64,000 nucleotides of DNA from JAHEME01 sp034435035 (lineage in GTDB: Bacteria; Chloroflexota; Anaerolineae; Aggregatilineales; UBA3940), in assembly GCA_034435035.1 (NCBI GenBank), contig DAOTXW010000003.1, forward strand, positions 16,382 to 80,381. The letters are read 5' to 3'. Both the position numbers and the translations under genes were made by a program. The notes beneath the pieces are model-generated. The model was not told where the DNA came from, did not search any database, and saw only the letters and a list, made by a program, of their open reading frames with translations. Positions 49,566 to 58,275 of this stretch are shown one piece after another (the stretch's first letter is position 1; each line of letters begins with the position of its first letter).

Positions 49566-49571
49566 TCAGCG
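49560..49571. repeat. Palindrome at abutting stop codons
   Basis: CGCTGATCAGCG, a perfect 12-bp palindrome. The plus-gene stop TGA (49563-49565) and minus-gene stop (49568-49566) touch with no base between them. Confidence 0.8.
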
Positions 49572-49841
49572 GGCCACTTCGGTCGCAGTCACCTTCTTCA
49601 GCGCTGGGAAGAACTGGCGCACCGTGCCTTCGATCCAGCCATGCAGCGTCACCGGCGAAAGCGGGCAGCCCAGACAGGCTCCGCCCATTTCGATCTCCAG
49701 TACATCGTCGTGATAGTCCACCAGCCTGACCCAGCCGCCATGGTACTGCTCAATATAGGCGCTCAGAAACTCGATCAGGCCTTTCATCCGGTCGTAGTCA
49801 CTGATGCCGTTGGCAGGCTGGTACTGCGGAATGGCGCTCAT
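49566..49841 (-). CDS. NifU C-terminal-domain-like iron-sulfur scaffold protein
   Basis: 91 residues corresponding to the NifU/Nfu C-terminal domain. The cluster-binding motif is CLGC (C56 and C59) in MGGACLGCPLSP, followed by VTLHGWIEGTVRQFFP. It likely carries or transfers an Fe-S cluster as a dimer. The start at 49841 is chosen because AAGGAG lies six bases before it; an ATG nine codons upstream has no ribosome site. It is shorter than full NifU and has no adjacent isc/suf genes. Confidence 0.85.
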   Translation of the reverse strand: MSAIPQYQPANGISDYDRMKGLIEFLSAYIEQYHGGWVRLVDYHDDVLEIEMGGACLGCPLSPVTLHGWIEGTVRQFFPALKKVTATEVAR

Positions 49842-49945
49842 GATCTGCTCCTTAAACCCACCGGACATGCTGCTTACGAGTATAGAGAGCGTCCCCGGTT
49901 GCTACCAGTAGCGCGCCGCAGACGCCCCCGTATGGGGAAAATATG

Positions 49946-51919
49946 CTAGGGTGAGCGCCTGCGCCGGGACTTATCTCTGCCCAGCGCAGCCAGCAGGGCG
50001 CTGATCCTCGCCTCAGCGTCTGCGATCTGCTGCGCCAACTCACCGCGGCGGGCGCCGATCGCCTCCAGTCGATCCTCGCTGGCTTCCAGTTGACGCAGCA
50101 TCCGGCTGCGAAGCTGCGCTTCGTCACCGGTTGTTTTGAGGGCGCCCAGGTTCTCACGGATCTGAGCCTGCCGCTGCGCGATCTGCTGGCTCTCCTTGTC
50201 GAGGGCAGACTGCTCGGCCTGTGCATTCTGGATGCGACCCAGGTAGTCCAGCACCTCACTCAGCCGGTCGAATGTCGCCCGATCGAGCCAGCGGCCTTCC
50301 AGGAAGCTCTGCAGGCGCCGGTAATCCAGCTGTCGGACCTCCTCATGCCGGTAGGTGCGGTGCCGTTCCTGGCGAATAAACTGCGTCAGCGAATGCGCTG
50401 GCGCCACCACCCGCCAGCGCCGCTCCGAGGCAGTACTGGCCGCCGGTTCGTCCATGCCGAACGGCTCCCACCCGGGCTGGATCGTCGCCTCCAGGGTGAT
50501 GATCTGATCCTGAGAGGTGCTGTTGTCGATGCGGTAGGTCACGGAGCGCACCTGCCACTCCTCAACTATCAGGTAAGCCTCGCGCAGGCTCAGCCCGGCC
50601 ATCTCGGTGCGATGCTCCTCAAGCTCCGTGATCTGCACCCCCAGCTCGACCGCGTAGGGAAGATAGAGCCCGGCATCGGCTCGCGTGAAGGGCACGATTG
50701 CCTCGCCCCGGTACTCGCTGTTTTCCACCACGGTGATCGGTCCACGTTCCAGCGTCAGTCCGGTGCTGTTGACCAGGCGCAACGCCGCCACCGGATGATC
50801 GGGCAGTTTGCTGCGGTTATATAAGAGTTCACGCTCGTACTGCACCTGCGCGCTCAGGATCGGCACCATGGCGGATTCGCCGCGTCGAACAGAAACAGGC
50901 GCTGTCACCACGTACTGGAAGAACTCGCCCGATTCGCGGCCTTCCGCGGCGGCCGGCAGCGACTCTTCCATTTCGTCCAGATCCATCATCCGCGCCGGGG
51001 CCGCCATCAGGGCTCGCCCTGCCGCGGCCATCAGACGGTCCTCGCTGACGCCGCCGCTGCGCATGGGCCTGACGTTTTGCATCAGTTTCTCGGCCCGATA
51101 TTCCACCGGGCCGGGGGCGACGCGCGCCTCATCTTCCACGACTGGCCGTTTGGGGATGTGGGAGGCATACAGGTTGTAGATAAAGGAGATCGGCTGCCCC
51201 GCGACCAGCGTCACCGCTACTTCTTCCAGGTCTTCATCCATCCGGTTATCAAACAGCCCCCAGCCCTGAAGAAGCGCCCGGCCCTGCGAGGCGTTCTCCC
51301 CGATCTCGCCGATCAGCCGGTAGCTGACGCGCCAGGTAGGGCTGGGCGCGATATAGTACACCACCAGCTCGTGATGGCCTTCGCTCAGCCGCACGCTGAC
51401 GGTGCGGCGCAGGTCCTCGCTCATGCTGGTGTCCAGGAAGTAATGCAGATCATGCTCAGCCCGCTCATCATGGATCTGTACCCCGGCGATCTCGCCCAGC
51501 CGGAAGATCCGGACAGCGTCCTGGCCGCTGGCCAGGCTGACCAGCGCATCGCGCGGCCCCATCTCGGCGCCCTGCGCAATGTCCAGGCCGATCACCCGCC
51601 CCCGCTCAGACGTGCCGCTTACACTCAGCGTCACCTCGCGCCCGCGCAGATCGCGCAGCAGGTCGAAAAGGCTGGCGTTATCGGACAGCCGGATCGCACT
51701 GTCTGCCAGCCGCGCTGCCTTATCAATCGGGGTAGGATAGTGGATACCCAGTACCTGCCCGCCTGCCCGGTCGAAAGCGGCCAGGCTCTTCAGCACATCA
51801 TTGATGGCATCGTGGCGGAAAGTCAGGGTGATCGCGCTGGCATCGAACTCTCCCTCGCGGCGGAAGAAGCCCACGCCATGCTTGTACAGCACCATCTCAC
51901 GCAGCGGCAGATGTGTCAT
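49946..51919 (-). CDS. DUF4139 domain-containing protein (MuiA-like)
   Basis: 657-residue protein of unknown biochemical role. It starts MTHLPLREMVLYKHGVGFF and contains NDVLKSLAAFDRAGGQVLG and a DUF4139 core (AYLIVEEWQVRSVTYRI, RWRVVAPAHSLTQFIRQE). The C-terminal 120 residues are strongly helical and charged, predicted coiled coil (ALDKESQQIAQRQAQIREN). GGGAGGAAG precedes ATG 51919. A TATACT-like -10 lies at 51962-51957 on this strand. No signal peptide is seen, so it is probably cytoplasmic. Confidence 0.8.
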   Translation of the reverse strand: MTHLPLREMVLYKHGVGFFRREGEFDASAITLTFRHDAINDVLKSLAAFDRAGGQVLGIHYPTPIDKAARLADSAIRLSDNASLFDLLRDLRGREVTLSVSGTSERGRVIGLDIAQGAEMGPRDALVSLASGQDAVRIFRLGEIAGVQIHDERAEHDLHYFLDTSMSEDLRRTVSVRLSEGHHELVVYYIAPSPTWRVSYRLIGEIGENASQGRALLQGWGLFDNRMDEDLEEVAVTLVAGQPISFIYNLYASHIPKRPVVEDEARVAPGPVEYRAEKLMQNVRPMRSGGVSEDRLMAAAGRALMAAPARMMDLDEMEESLPAAAEGRESGEFFQYVVTAPVSVRRGESAMVPILSAQVQYERELLYNRSKLPDHPVAALRLVNSTGLTLERGPITVVENSEYRGEAIVPFTRADAGLYLPYAVELGVQITELEEHRTEMAGLSLREAYLIVEEWQVRSVTYRIDNSTSQDQIITLEATIQPGWEPFGMDEPAASTASERRWRVVAPAHSLTQFIRQERHRTYRHEEVRQLDYRRLQSFLEGRWLDRATFDRLSEVLDYLGRIQNAQAEQSALDKESQQIAQRQAQIRENLGALKTTGDEAQLRSRMLRQLEASEDRLEAIGARRGELAQQIADAEARISALLAALGRDKSRRRRSP

Positions 51920-52022
51920 TGCTTCCTCCCTCCGCGGCTGCCTATCGCAGCTGCCAGTATAGTCCAGATCGCCCTTTCTCGACATACGGGTCGCAGCCTT
52001 ACTCTGCTGTGGGCAGTCTGAT

Positions 52023-52051
52023 TTGATCCGATTTCAACTTGGGTGTAATAT
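52023..52051 (+). promoter_or_regulatory. Promoter of the V4R/roadblock operon
   Basis: TTGATC (52023-52028), 17-bp spacer, TAATAT (52046-52051). Confidence 0.75.
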
Positions 52052-52134
52052 CTTGCCAGCAGGCAGGCTGTGCGCCGTGCCCTGCTGCTACCAGCATCAC
52101 CGATGCGGTTGTGACCTTTCAACCGGGGGAAGTA

Positions 52135-53007
52135 ATGTCCGACGAAAAGACCGCCGAACAGGATGCCGCCAAGAAGCCAGAAGAGGCCAAGCCCATCGAG
52201 GCCAAACCGGCTGACGTTGCCAAGCCGGCCGAGGATAAGCCATCCGAAGCCGCCAAACCGGCTGACGTTGCCAAGCCTGCCGAGGATAAGCCGGCTGAAG
52301 CCGCCAAACCGGCTGAGGCTGCCAAGCCTGCCGAGGATAAGCCATCCGAAGCCGCCAAGCCGGCTGAAGCCAAGAAGGCTGAGGCTAAAGGGGCTATCTA
52401 TTACTACCCCAATAAATGGGCACGCATTGTCTTCACCTCGGCAGAAGAGGTCATGGGCGACAAGGGTGTGATGGCCCTGCTGAACATGGCCAATATGAAA
52501 GAATTCATTGGTAACTATCCGCCCGACAATATGAAGAAAGAGTTTACCTTTGAGCGGGTAGGTCAACTGCAGCAGGCGATCTGGGACATGTACGGCAACC
52601 GCGGCGCGCGCGTCTTTGCTACCCGGGCCGGTGAGCAGTCTTTCAAGGACGGCCTGACCCAGTTTAAGAGCGTGGCGGCGGCTGCGCAGATCGCCATGAA
52701 GGTGGGCTCGCTGGAGGCCAAGGCCAAGATCGGCCTGGAATTCTTCTCCAAGTTCTTCAATGCCGTCAGCGATCAGGTCGTCGAGATCAGCGAAGACGAG
52801 AAGCACTGGATATGGACGATCACCCGCTGCCCGGTCTGCTGGGGCCGCAAGTCCGATGAGCCGGTGTGCCACCTGGCGATTGGTGTGCTGCAGGCGGCAT
52901 TCGCCTGGATCAGCGACAACAAGAAGTTCCGCATCCAGGAGACCGAGTGCAAGGCCAAAGGCGACCAGAACTGCGTGTTCAAGATCGAGAAAGTGCCGGT
53001 TGAGTAG
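52135..53007 (+). CDS. V4R (4-vinyl reductase-like) domain protein with Lys/Ala/Pro repeat N-terminus
   Basis: 290 residues. The first 90 are a low-complexity Ala-Lys-Pro-Glu region with three 17-residue repeats. The C-terminal 200 residues form a V4R domain with an internal helical part (FTSAEEVMGDKGVMALLNM) and the zinc-type cysteines CPVCWGR, PVCHL, TECKAKGDQNC. V4R domains bind small hydrophobic ligands in signalling or synthesis of cofactors. No enzyme partner is nearby, so a sensor role with the roadblock protein downstream is inferred. GGGGGAAG precedes the ATG. Confidence 0.83.
   Translation: MSDEKTAEQDAAKKPEEAKPIEAKPADVAKPAEDKPSEAAKPADVAKPAEDKPAEAAKPAEAAKPAEDKPSEAAKPAEAKKAEAKGAIYYYPNKWARIVFTSAEEVMGDKGVMALLNMANMKEFIGNYPPDNMKKEFTFERVGQLQQAIWDMYGNRGARVFATRAGEQSFKDGLTQFKSVAAAAQIAMKVGSLEAKAKIGLEFFSKFFNAVSDQVVEISEDEKHWIWTITRCPVCWGRKSDEPVCHLAIGVLQAAFAWISDNKKFRIQETECKAKGDQNCVFKIEKVPVE
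52204..52356 (+). repeat. Three 51-bp tandem repeats (17 residues each)
   Basis: Units at 52204-52254, 52255-52305 and 52306-52356 code for variants of KPADVAKPAEDKPSEAA; a partial copy follows. Units are near-identical at DNA level, so expansion or loss by slippage is possible. Confidence 0.9.
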
Positions 53008-53081
53008 CCGCCTCACGCCGCGGGCAGACCCTCCCGCGCCGCCGGGGATGAATATCACCCAGTACCACCAGGAGTATCACG

Positions 53082-53456
53082 TTGGCCAAGTCCCGCACTG
53101 AACAGATGATCCAGCGGCTGCGCGATCTGCAGGCCAGCTCACAGGGCGCGATTGAGGCAGCCGCCATAGTCAGCGTCGATGGCCTGAGCATGGCCTCCTC
53201 GATGCCAGCCGATGTAGAAGAAGACCGCGTGGCAGCCATGTCCGCCGCGATGCTCTCCCTCGGCGAACGAATCGCGACCGAACTGGGGCGCGGCTCGCTG
53301 AACCAGGTCTACATCAAGGGTGAGAAGGGCTACGTCATCCTGATGGCTGTCGGCATGGAAGCCGTCCTGACCGTGCTGGCCCGCGAGGAAGCCAAGCTGG
53401 GGCTTATCTTCCTTGACATGGGCCGTGCTGTCACCGATCTGGAGAAGCTGGTCTAG
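53082..53456 (+). CDS. Roadblock/LC7 domain protein
   Basis: 124-residue single-domain protein of the roadblock family (MglB-like). Visible features are EAAAIVSVDGLSMASSMPAD, MSAAMLSLGERIATELG, and the later LILMAV-like strand with LTVLAREEAKLGLIFLDM. TTG 53082 is used because AGGAG lies seven bases upstream; ATG 53106 would lose the first helix. Such proteins dimerise and regulate small Ras-like GTPases or act as scaffolds. No GTPase gene is in the window, and the V4R protein is the immediate upstream partner. Confidence 0.87.
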   Translation: MAKSRTEQMIQRLRDLQASSQGAIEAAAIVSVDGLSMASSMPADVEEDRVAAMSAAMLSLGERIATELGRGSLNQVYIKGEKGYVILMAVGMEAVLTVLAREEAKLGLIFLDMGRAVTDLEKLV

Positions 53457-53553
53457 CCCGGACTGCGCCGCCGGCAGGTGCGCCCGACCCGGGCTGGCTG
53501 CGGCCAGCCACCGCCCGGTTTCCACCCTGCCCGCTGCGACTCGCTTCGACCCG

Positions 53554-53582
53554 GCCCCGCCCCTGTGTGGAGCGGGGCTTTT
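53554..53582 (+). terminator. Terminator of the V4R/roadblock operon
   Basis: Stem GCCCCGC/GCGGGGC (53554-53560 with 53572-53578) followed by TTTT. Confidence 0.75.
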
Positions 53583-53608
53583 GGCTGCCTGACCTGGCAA
53601 GTCTGCGG

Positions 53609-56605
53609 TCAGGGGGTGGGTGTCAGCGTGGGCGGCTGGGAGAGGATGAAGATCGGCACCTCAAAGGTGGGCTGGACATAGTTGCCATCTATCTGCACCA
53701 GCACCAGCCGCAGCATGTAAGCTCCGGGCGGAAGGGCATCGGCGTGAAGAGTCTCCAGCACGCCGTCGATCACGCTCTGGCTGTGGGTTTCTCCCAGCGT
53801 CACCCAGCCCGAAAGCGAGCCGCCGCTGATCTCCAGCTTGTAGTACTGCACCCGGGCCGGGTCGAAGGCCGCGGTGCCCAGGATGGGTATCACCCCATAG
53901 ACGCCCTGATTGATCTGCGGGCTGCTGATAAAGTAGGTGGCCCCCAGAGACGGATCGAAGGAGGGCGTGGGCGTCAGCGCCTGCAGCAGGTCACCGGGGC
54001 AGAGGATGCCGGGGAGGATGGGGACATTGTTGGTCAGCGCCCAGTTGCGAGCCCGTATGGCATCCGCCGGATCGGGCGGCGGGGCGATGAATAGCTGCAG
54101 CGTCATGCCTGCCGCGTCGGCGCGTTCCTGAGGAACCTCGCAATAGCGCGGCGCGGAGGGCGCGGGGCTATCGGGGGGGCGCGCATCAGCCAGGGCCTGC
54201 AGCACCGGCCCCAGGGCTGCCAGACGGGGTTCATCCAGCGGCAGCACGCCGACAGCCCAGATGCCCTTTTCAATCTCGAACCTCACAAGCGGCAGCACCC
54301 CGGGCGCGGGCTGGCCCTCTACCGTTGGAAGCGGCGTCCAGGTTGGGGTTGGTGCGAGGGTCGGGGTGAGCAGCAGTTCCTCGCCGGTGGGCTGCAGGAA
54401 CCACTCAGCGCGCAGCCGGGCGCAGCCCTGATCGGCGGGAGCCGGGTCGCGCAGGGAAGCCAGGACGCATATCTGGCGCTGCTCCATGTGTTCCGGGGGG
54501 GCGAAATCGGCTCTCAGGGCGGGCAGCCCCGGGCCTTCCAGCAGGGCTGTCATATCGGCATCTGCATAGACGCCGGTCATGAAGTCGTGCCAGATCGGCG
54601 CGGCCCCGGCCAGTCCGGAAGTTCCTTCTGCCATGGGCGAATTGTCGGTATTGCCCGCCCAGACTCCCACAACTAGGTGCGGGGTGTAGCCCACTGTCCA
54701 GTTGTCACGGAAGTCGTTGGTCGTGCCGGTCTTAGCGGCGGCAGGGAATGCCAGCTGCAGCGGCGATTCAGGGCCCATCATCGGGGTGCGCGCTGCATTG
54801 TCCGACAGGATGCTGCTGATCACAAAAGCGATGCGCGGGTCGAGAACTTCCTCGCCAGGCTCCGCCGCAGCCTGGTACAGCACATTCCCGCGGCTGTCCT
54901 CGACGCGGGTGATCAGGTGCGGGGTGATGCGGTGGCCGCCGTTAGCGAACACGGCATAGGCAGCCGTCAGCTCCAGCGGAGTCAGTTCTCCTCCCCCCAG
55001 CGTCAGCGACAGCCCGTAGCGTGAGGCGTCATCGCCCAGACTCTGCACGCCAAAGCGCTGCGCGATCTCCAGCAGGCCCGGGACGCCAACAGCCCGCAGC
55101 AGATAGACGGCCGGGATGTTGTAGGAATTGGCCAGCGCATCGCGGAGGCGCACTGGCCCATGAAAGCGCCCATCATAGTTGACTGGTTCGTACTGCCCCC
55201 CCTGCCCGTCATCGAAGGCCAGCGGCACATCCCATACGATGTCGGCAGCCGTCCAGCCGCGCTCAAACGCGGCGGCGTAGGTCAGCGGTTTGATGGCGCT
55301 GCCCGGTTGCTGGGGGGTCAGGGTGACATTGACGTTGCCGTCGATCGTTTGATCGTTGTAATCAACGCTGCCGACCATCGCCAGCACCTCGCCGGTGTTG
55401 GGGTTAATAGCCACCAGCGCGGCATTGTTCAGATCGGCTTCATCCCGGATCGCGGCGACCTGCTCAGCGATGGCCTGCTCACCCAGTGCCTGGTAGTCCA
55501 GTGATAGTGTGGTGTAGATGCGCAGTCCGCCGCGGTCGATCAGCGCCGGGTCGAGGCCTGGCAGCGTCACCAGCTCGTGACGCACCGCCACTGTGAAATG
55601 CGGGGCCAGCAGGGAAACAGCCGGGCTGGCCAGATCAGTGGGCAGCAGCGGCGGCTCCGCGAACACTGCATCCGCCTCCTGCGCTGTCAGATATCCATGC
55701 AGCACCATCAGGTCCAGCACCTGGCGCTGGCGGATCTTGGCCCCCTCGAAGTTGATGTAGGGATCGTAGGTCGCCGGGGACTGTACCAGACCGGCCAGGA
55801 ACGCCGATTCGGCTACCGTCAGCTCGGTGGCCGGCTTGTCAAAGTAGACCTGCGCGGCTTCCTCAACCCCGTAGGCCAGGTTGCCATAGTAGACTTCATT
55901 GAGGTAAAGCGTGAGGATCTCATCCTTGGTGTAGCGGCGGGTCATCACCCAGGCCAGTGCGGCCTCTTTGAGCTTACGGCGCAGCGTCTGTTCGTTGCGT
56001 TCCTCGTAGCTGAACACGATCTGGCGCACCAGCTGCTGGGTGATCGTGCTGCCGCCAGAGACGATCTCTCCCTCGCGCGCCCACTCGTAGGCGGCGCGTG
56101 CGATGGAGGCAGGATCGAAGCCGGGGTTCTCGTAGAAGCTGTCGTCCTCGGTCGCGATCGTTGCCCAGCGCATGGCAAAGGGAATGCGATCCAGCGGCAC
56201 CTCTGTGCGTCGCCCCTCGTTGAATATCTCGTACAGCAGCGTGCCATCGCGGGCGAAAATGCGCGAAGTCTCGAAGTCCTCCACCCCTTCCATGGACTGG
56301 AGAGTCGCCATGTCCTCCGCCAGCTCACCGGACAGCGAGTTATACACCACCAGCGCAAAAATGAGCACGGTTCCGGCCAGCGCGGCCAGTCCCATCGCCA
56401 GGATGCTCAGGCTGGCCCGCACCCATCCCCAGCAGCCGCTGCCGCGGCGGGGGCGACCGCCTCGCCGCGGCAGCGGGCGTCCCCCGCGGGCAGGCCCGGC
56501 AGGCGGACTGTCTCCGTTCACCGCGATGGCGGGCACGGTGGGCGGCTCGTATGGCTCCGCAGCGGGAAGATGTTCACGGGTGGGAAGGGAATCGTGGGAA
56601 TCCAT
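53609..56605 (-). CDS. Class A penicillin-binding protein (PBP1A type)
   Basis: Bifunctional peptidoglycan synthase of 998 residues. After a cytoplasmic Pro/Arg-rich tail and one membrane helix (about 70-95) comes the GT51 transglycosylase with EDDSFYENPGFDP and GGSTITQQLVRQ. The transpeptidase domain then shows the SxxK serine in PGSAIKPLT, the SxN motif in NSYNIPAVY and KTGTTNDFRD. The C-terminal 250 residues are Pro/Thr-rich and carry repeated Pro-Thr motifs. The start at 56605 is chosen because it gives a natural cytoplasmic segment; longer in-frame options exist. Confidence 0.92.
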   Translation of the reverse strand: MDSHDSLPTREHLPAAEPYEPPTVPAIAVNGDSPPAGPARGGRPLPRRGGRPRRGSGCWGWVRASLSILAMGLAALAGTVLIFALVVYNSLSGELAEDMATLQSMEGVEDFETSRIFARDGTLLYEIFNEGRRTEVPLDRIPFAMRWATIATEDDSFYENPGFDPASIARAAYEWAREGEIVSGGSTITQQLVRQIVFSYEERNEQTLRRKLKEAALAWVMTRRYTKDEILTLYLNEVYYGNLAYGVEEAAQVYFDKPATELTVAESAFLAGLVQSPATYDPYINFEGAKIRQRQVLDLMVLHGYLTAQEADAVFAEPPLLPTDLASPAVSLLAPHFTVAVRHELVTLPGLDPALIDRGGLRIYTTLSLDYQALGEQAIAEQVAAIRDEADLNNAALVAINPNTGEVLAMVGSVDYNDQTIDGNVNVTLTPQQPGSAIKPLTYAAAFERGWTAADIVWDVPLAFDDGQGGQYEPVNYDGRFHGPVRLRDALANSYNIPAVYLLRAVGVPGLLEIAQRFGVQSLGDDASRYGLSLTLGGGELTPLELTAAYAVFANGGHRITPHLITRVEDSRGNVLYQAAAEPGEEVLDPRIAFVISSILSDNAARTPMMGPESPLQLAFPAAAKTGTTNDFRDNWTVGYTPHLVVGVWAGNTDNSPMAEGTSGLAGAAPIWHDFMTGVYADADMTALLEGPGLPALRADFAPPEHMEQRQICVLASLRDPAPADQGCARLRAEWFLQPTGEELLLTPTLAPTPTWTPLPTVEGQPAPGVLPLVRFEIEKGIWAVGVLPLDEPRLAALGPVLQALADARPPDSPAPSAPRYCEVPQERADAAGMTLQLFIAPPPDPADAIRARNWALTNNVPILPGILCPGDLLQALTPTPSFDPSLGATYFISSPQINQGVYGVIPILGTAAFDPARVQYYKLEISGGSLSGWVTLGETHSQSVIDGVLETLHADALPPGAYMLRLVLVQIDGNYVQPTFEVPIFILSQPPTLTPTP

Positions 56606-56637
56606 GAGCAGGCAGTCCTTGCGCTTGTGCTGCATGG

Positions 56638-56646
56638 ATTGTAGCA
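56638..56646 (-). promoter_or_regulatory. Extended -10 promoter of the PBP gene
   Basis: The minus strand reads TGCTACAAT, an extended -10 without a clear -35 box, about 33 bp before the start codon. Confidence 0.55.
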
Positions 56647-56682
56647 TGGCAGGCCGCCGGGCGGCAGGCCGGCTGTGCAAAT

Positions 56683-56700
56683 ATAGCACATCCGTGCTAT
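56683..56700. promoter_or_regulatory. Inverted repeat between PBP and nadK
   Basis: ATAGCAC-N4-GTGCTAT, perfect 7-bp arms, placed between the two divergent promoters. It is a candidate operator. Confidence 0.5.
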
Positions 56701-56739
56701 CATCTGGATCAGCCGCGGGCAGCCGGCCCCGGGATACGG

Positions 56740-56745
56740 TATAAT
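56740..56745 (+). promoter_or_regulatory. -10 box of the nadK operon
   Basis: Perfect TATAAT 38 bp before GTG 56783; no good -35 is visible. Confidence 0.55.
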
Positions 56746-56782
56746 GCGGCACTGCGATCCGCCTATCTCAGGAGCGACCTCT

Positions 56783-57679
56783 GTGAGTGCAGGCCCTCCC
56801 CGGCCCAGGCCCGCCCCGCCGACGCTGCATCGCGTGATGGTTCTCTACCATCCCAAGATCGCCCGCACGCGCCCGGAAGCAGAGGCAATCTGCCAGTGGC
56901 TGGCGGATCAGGGGGTAGAAAGCTACCAGGGCCTTACCTGGGAGGAAGCGGCGGTCCGGCCTCTGGTGCAGCAGTCTGATCTGGTGATCGTGCTGGGTGG
57001 CGATGGCTCGCTGCTGCGGGCAGCCCGCATGACAGCGGCCTATGGGATCCCGCTGCTCGGCGTGAATATGGGCCGGGTGGGTTTTCTAACCGAGATGAAT
57101 CCCGCCAACTGGCGGGAACGCCTGCCCCGCGTGCTGGCAGGCGACTGCTGGATTGAGGAGCGCATGATGCTCCAGGCGGTCACCTGGCGAGATGACAGGC
57201 TGATCGGGCGCTACAACGCCCTGAATGATGTAGTGATCAGTCGCGGCTCGCTGGCCCGCGTGGTGCATCTCAAGACCGAGATCGATGGCGATACCCTGAC
57301 CACTTACGTTGCCGACGGCCTGATCCTGGCGACGCCGACTGGCTCTACAGCCTATGCGCTGGCGGTGGGCGGGCCGATTCTTCCGCCGGAACTGCACAAC
57401 ATCCTGGTACTTCCGATCGCGCCACACCTGTCGCTTAACCGGCCGGTTGTGCTGTCCGAAGGCTCCAGCGTGCAGGTGCAGGTGCGGACAGATCACCAGG
57501 CTATCCTGACGGTGGATGGGCAGTTTGAGTTCAAGATGCGCAGCGGGGATCGGATCATCGTCTCCAGCAGCGAACACGTCAGCCGTTTCGTGCGGCTTGG
57601 CCCGCATACCTATTTCTATCAGGCTCTGCTGGCCCGGCTGGGGCCGCGGCAGGGTGACACTCGCGAGCAATTAACCTGA
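56783..57679 (+). CDS. nadK: NAD kinase
   Basis: Phosphorylates NAD to NADP using ATP or polyphosphate. The family motifs are GGDGSLLRAAR near residue 74, the NAD-binding NALNDVVISRG, and ATPTGSTAYALAVGGPI. At 298 residues it is normal. GTG 56783 is chosen because AGGAG lies eight bases upstream and the frame upstream has no ribosome site. The order nadK, membrane protein, recN on one strand fits the common bacterial nadK-recN neighbourhood. Confidence 0.94.
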   Translation: MSAGPPRPRPAPPTLHRVMVLYHPKIARTRPEAEAICQWLADQGVESYQGLTWEEAAVRPLVQQSDLVIVLGGDGSLLRAARMTAAYGIPLLGVNMGRVGFLTEMNPANWRERLPRVLAGDCWIEERMMLQAVTWRDDRLIGRYNALNDVVISRGSLARVVHLKTEIDGDTLTTYVADGLILATPTGSTAYALAVGGPILPPELHNILVLPIAPHLSLNRPVVLSEGSSVQVQVRTDHQAILTVDGQFEFKMRSGDRIIVSSSEHVSRFVRLGPHTYFYQALLARLGPRQGDTREQLT

Positions 57680-57683
57680 ACTT

Positions 57684-58220
57684 ATGGCAGAATCGCAGAC
57701 CATCACACCCCATGAAGTGCTCACGTGCAGCGTGCATCCCGGCGTGCAGACGACTCTGCGCTGCAACAAGTGCGGTCGGCCGATGTGCACGCGCTGCGCG
57801 GTGCGCACCCCGGTAGGCTACCGCTGCCGGGAGTGCGTCCGTGGCCAGCAGCAGGTCTTTTACAACGCCAGGCCGCTCGATCCGGTGGTGCAGATCGGTG
57901 TGAGCACGATCCTCAGTACGCTGGCCGCCGGCCTGATCGGCCTGATCGGCGCCGGGCTGGGCTTCTGGGGATTCTTTCTGACCTTCTGGGCCGGTTCGGC
58001 CGCCGGGGCGCTGATCGCCGATCTGGCGCACCGTGTCGCCGGGCGCCGCCGCAGCCGCTATTCGTGGCTGGTGGTTGCCGGAGGAGTCGTGCTGGGCGGC
58101 CTGCTGGCCCTGCCGGTGACGCTCTTCCTCGGCCTGTTTGCAGGGGGGTGGATCCCCTGGCTGATCTACATGGGGACCGCCGCCAGCGCGGCCATCGGAC
58201 GCCTGCGCCTGGGGCGCTGA
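57684..58220 (+). CDS. Zinc-finger (B-box-like) membrane protein
   Basis: 178 residues. The N-terminal 50 residues hold a Cys/His cluster of B-box type (TCSVHPGV, CNKCGRPMCTRCA, CRECV), like the zinc fingers found ahead of some membrane proteins. Three or four hydrophobic segments follow. It starts four bases after nadK, and 55 bp separate it from recN. The role is unknown; it may bind a partner at the membrane. Confidence 0.78.
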   Translation: MAESQTITPHEVLTCSVHPGVQTTLRCNKCGRPMCTRCAVRTPVGYRCRECVRGQQQVFYNARPLDPVVQIGVSTILSTLAAGLIGLIGAGLGFWGFFLTFWAGSAAGALIADLAHRVAGRRRSRYSWLVVAGGVVLGGLLALPVTLFLGLFAGGWIPWLIYMGTAASAAIGRLRLGR

Positions 58221-58275
58221 GGCCTGGACCAGCCTGACCGCTATTCACCGACTTGCAGCAGATCCGAACGCACCT

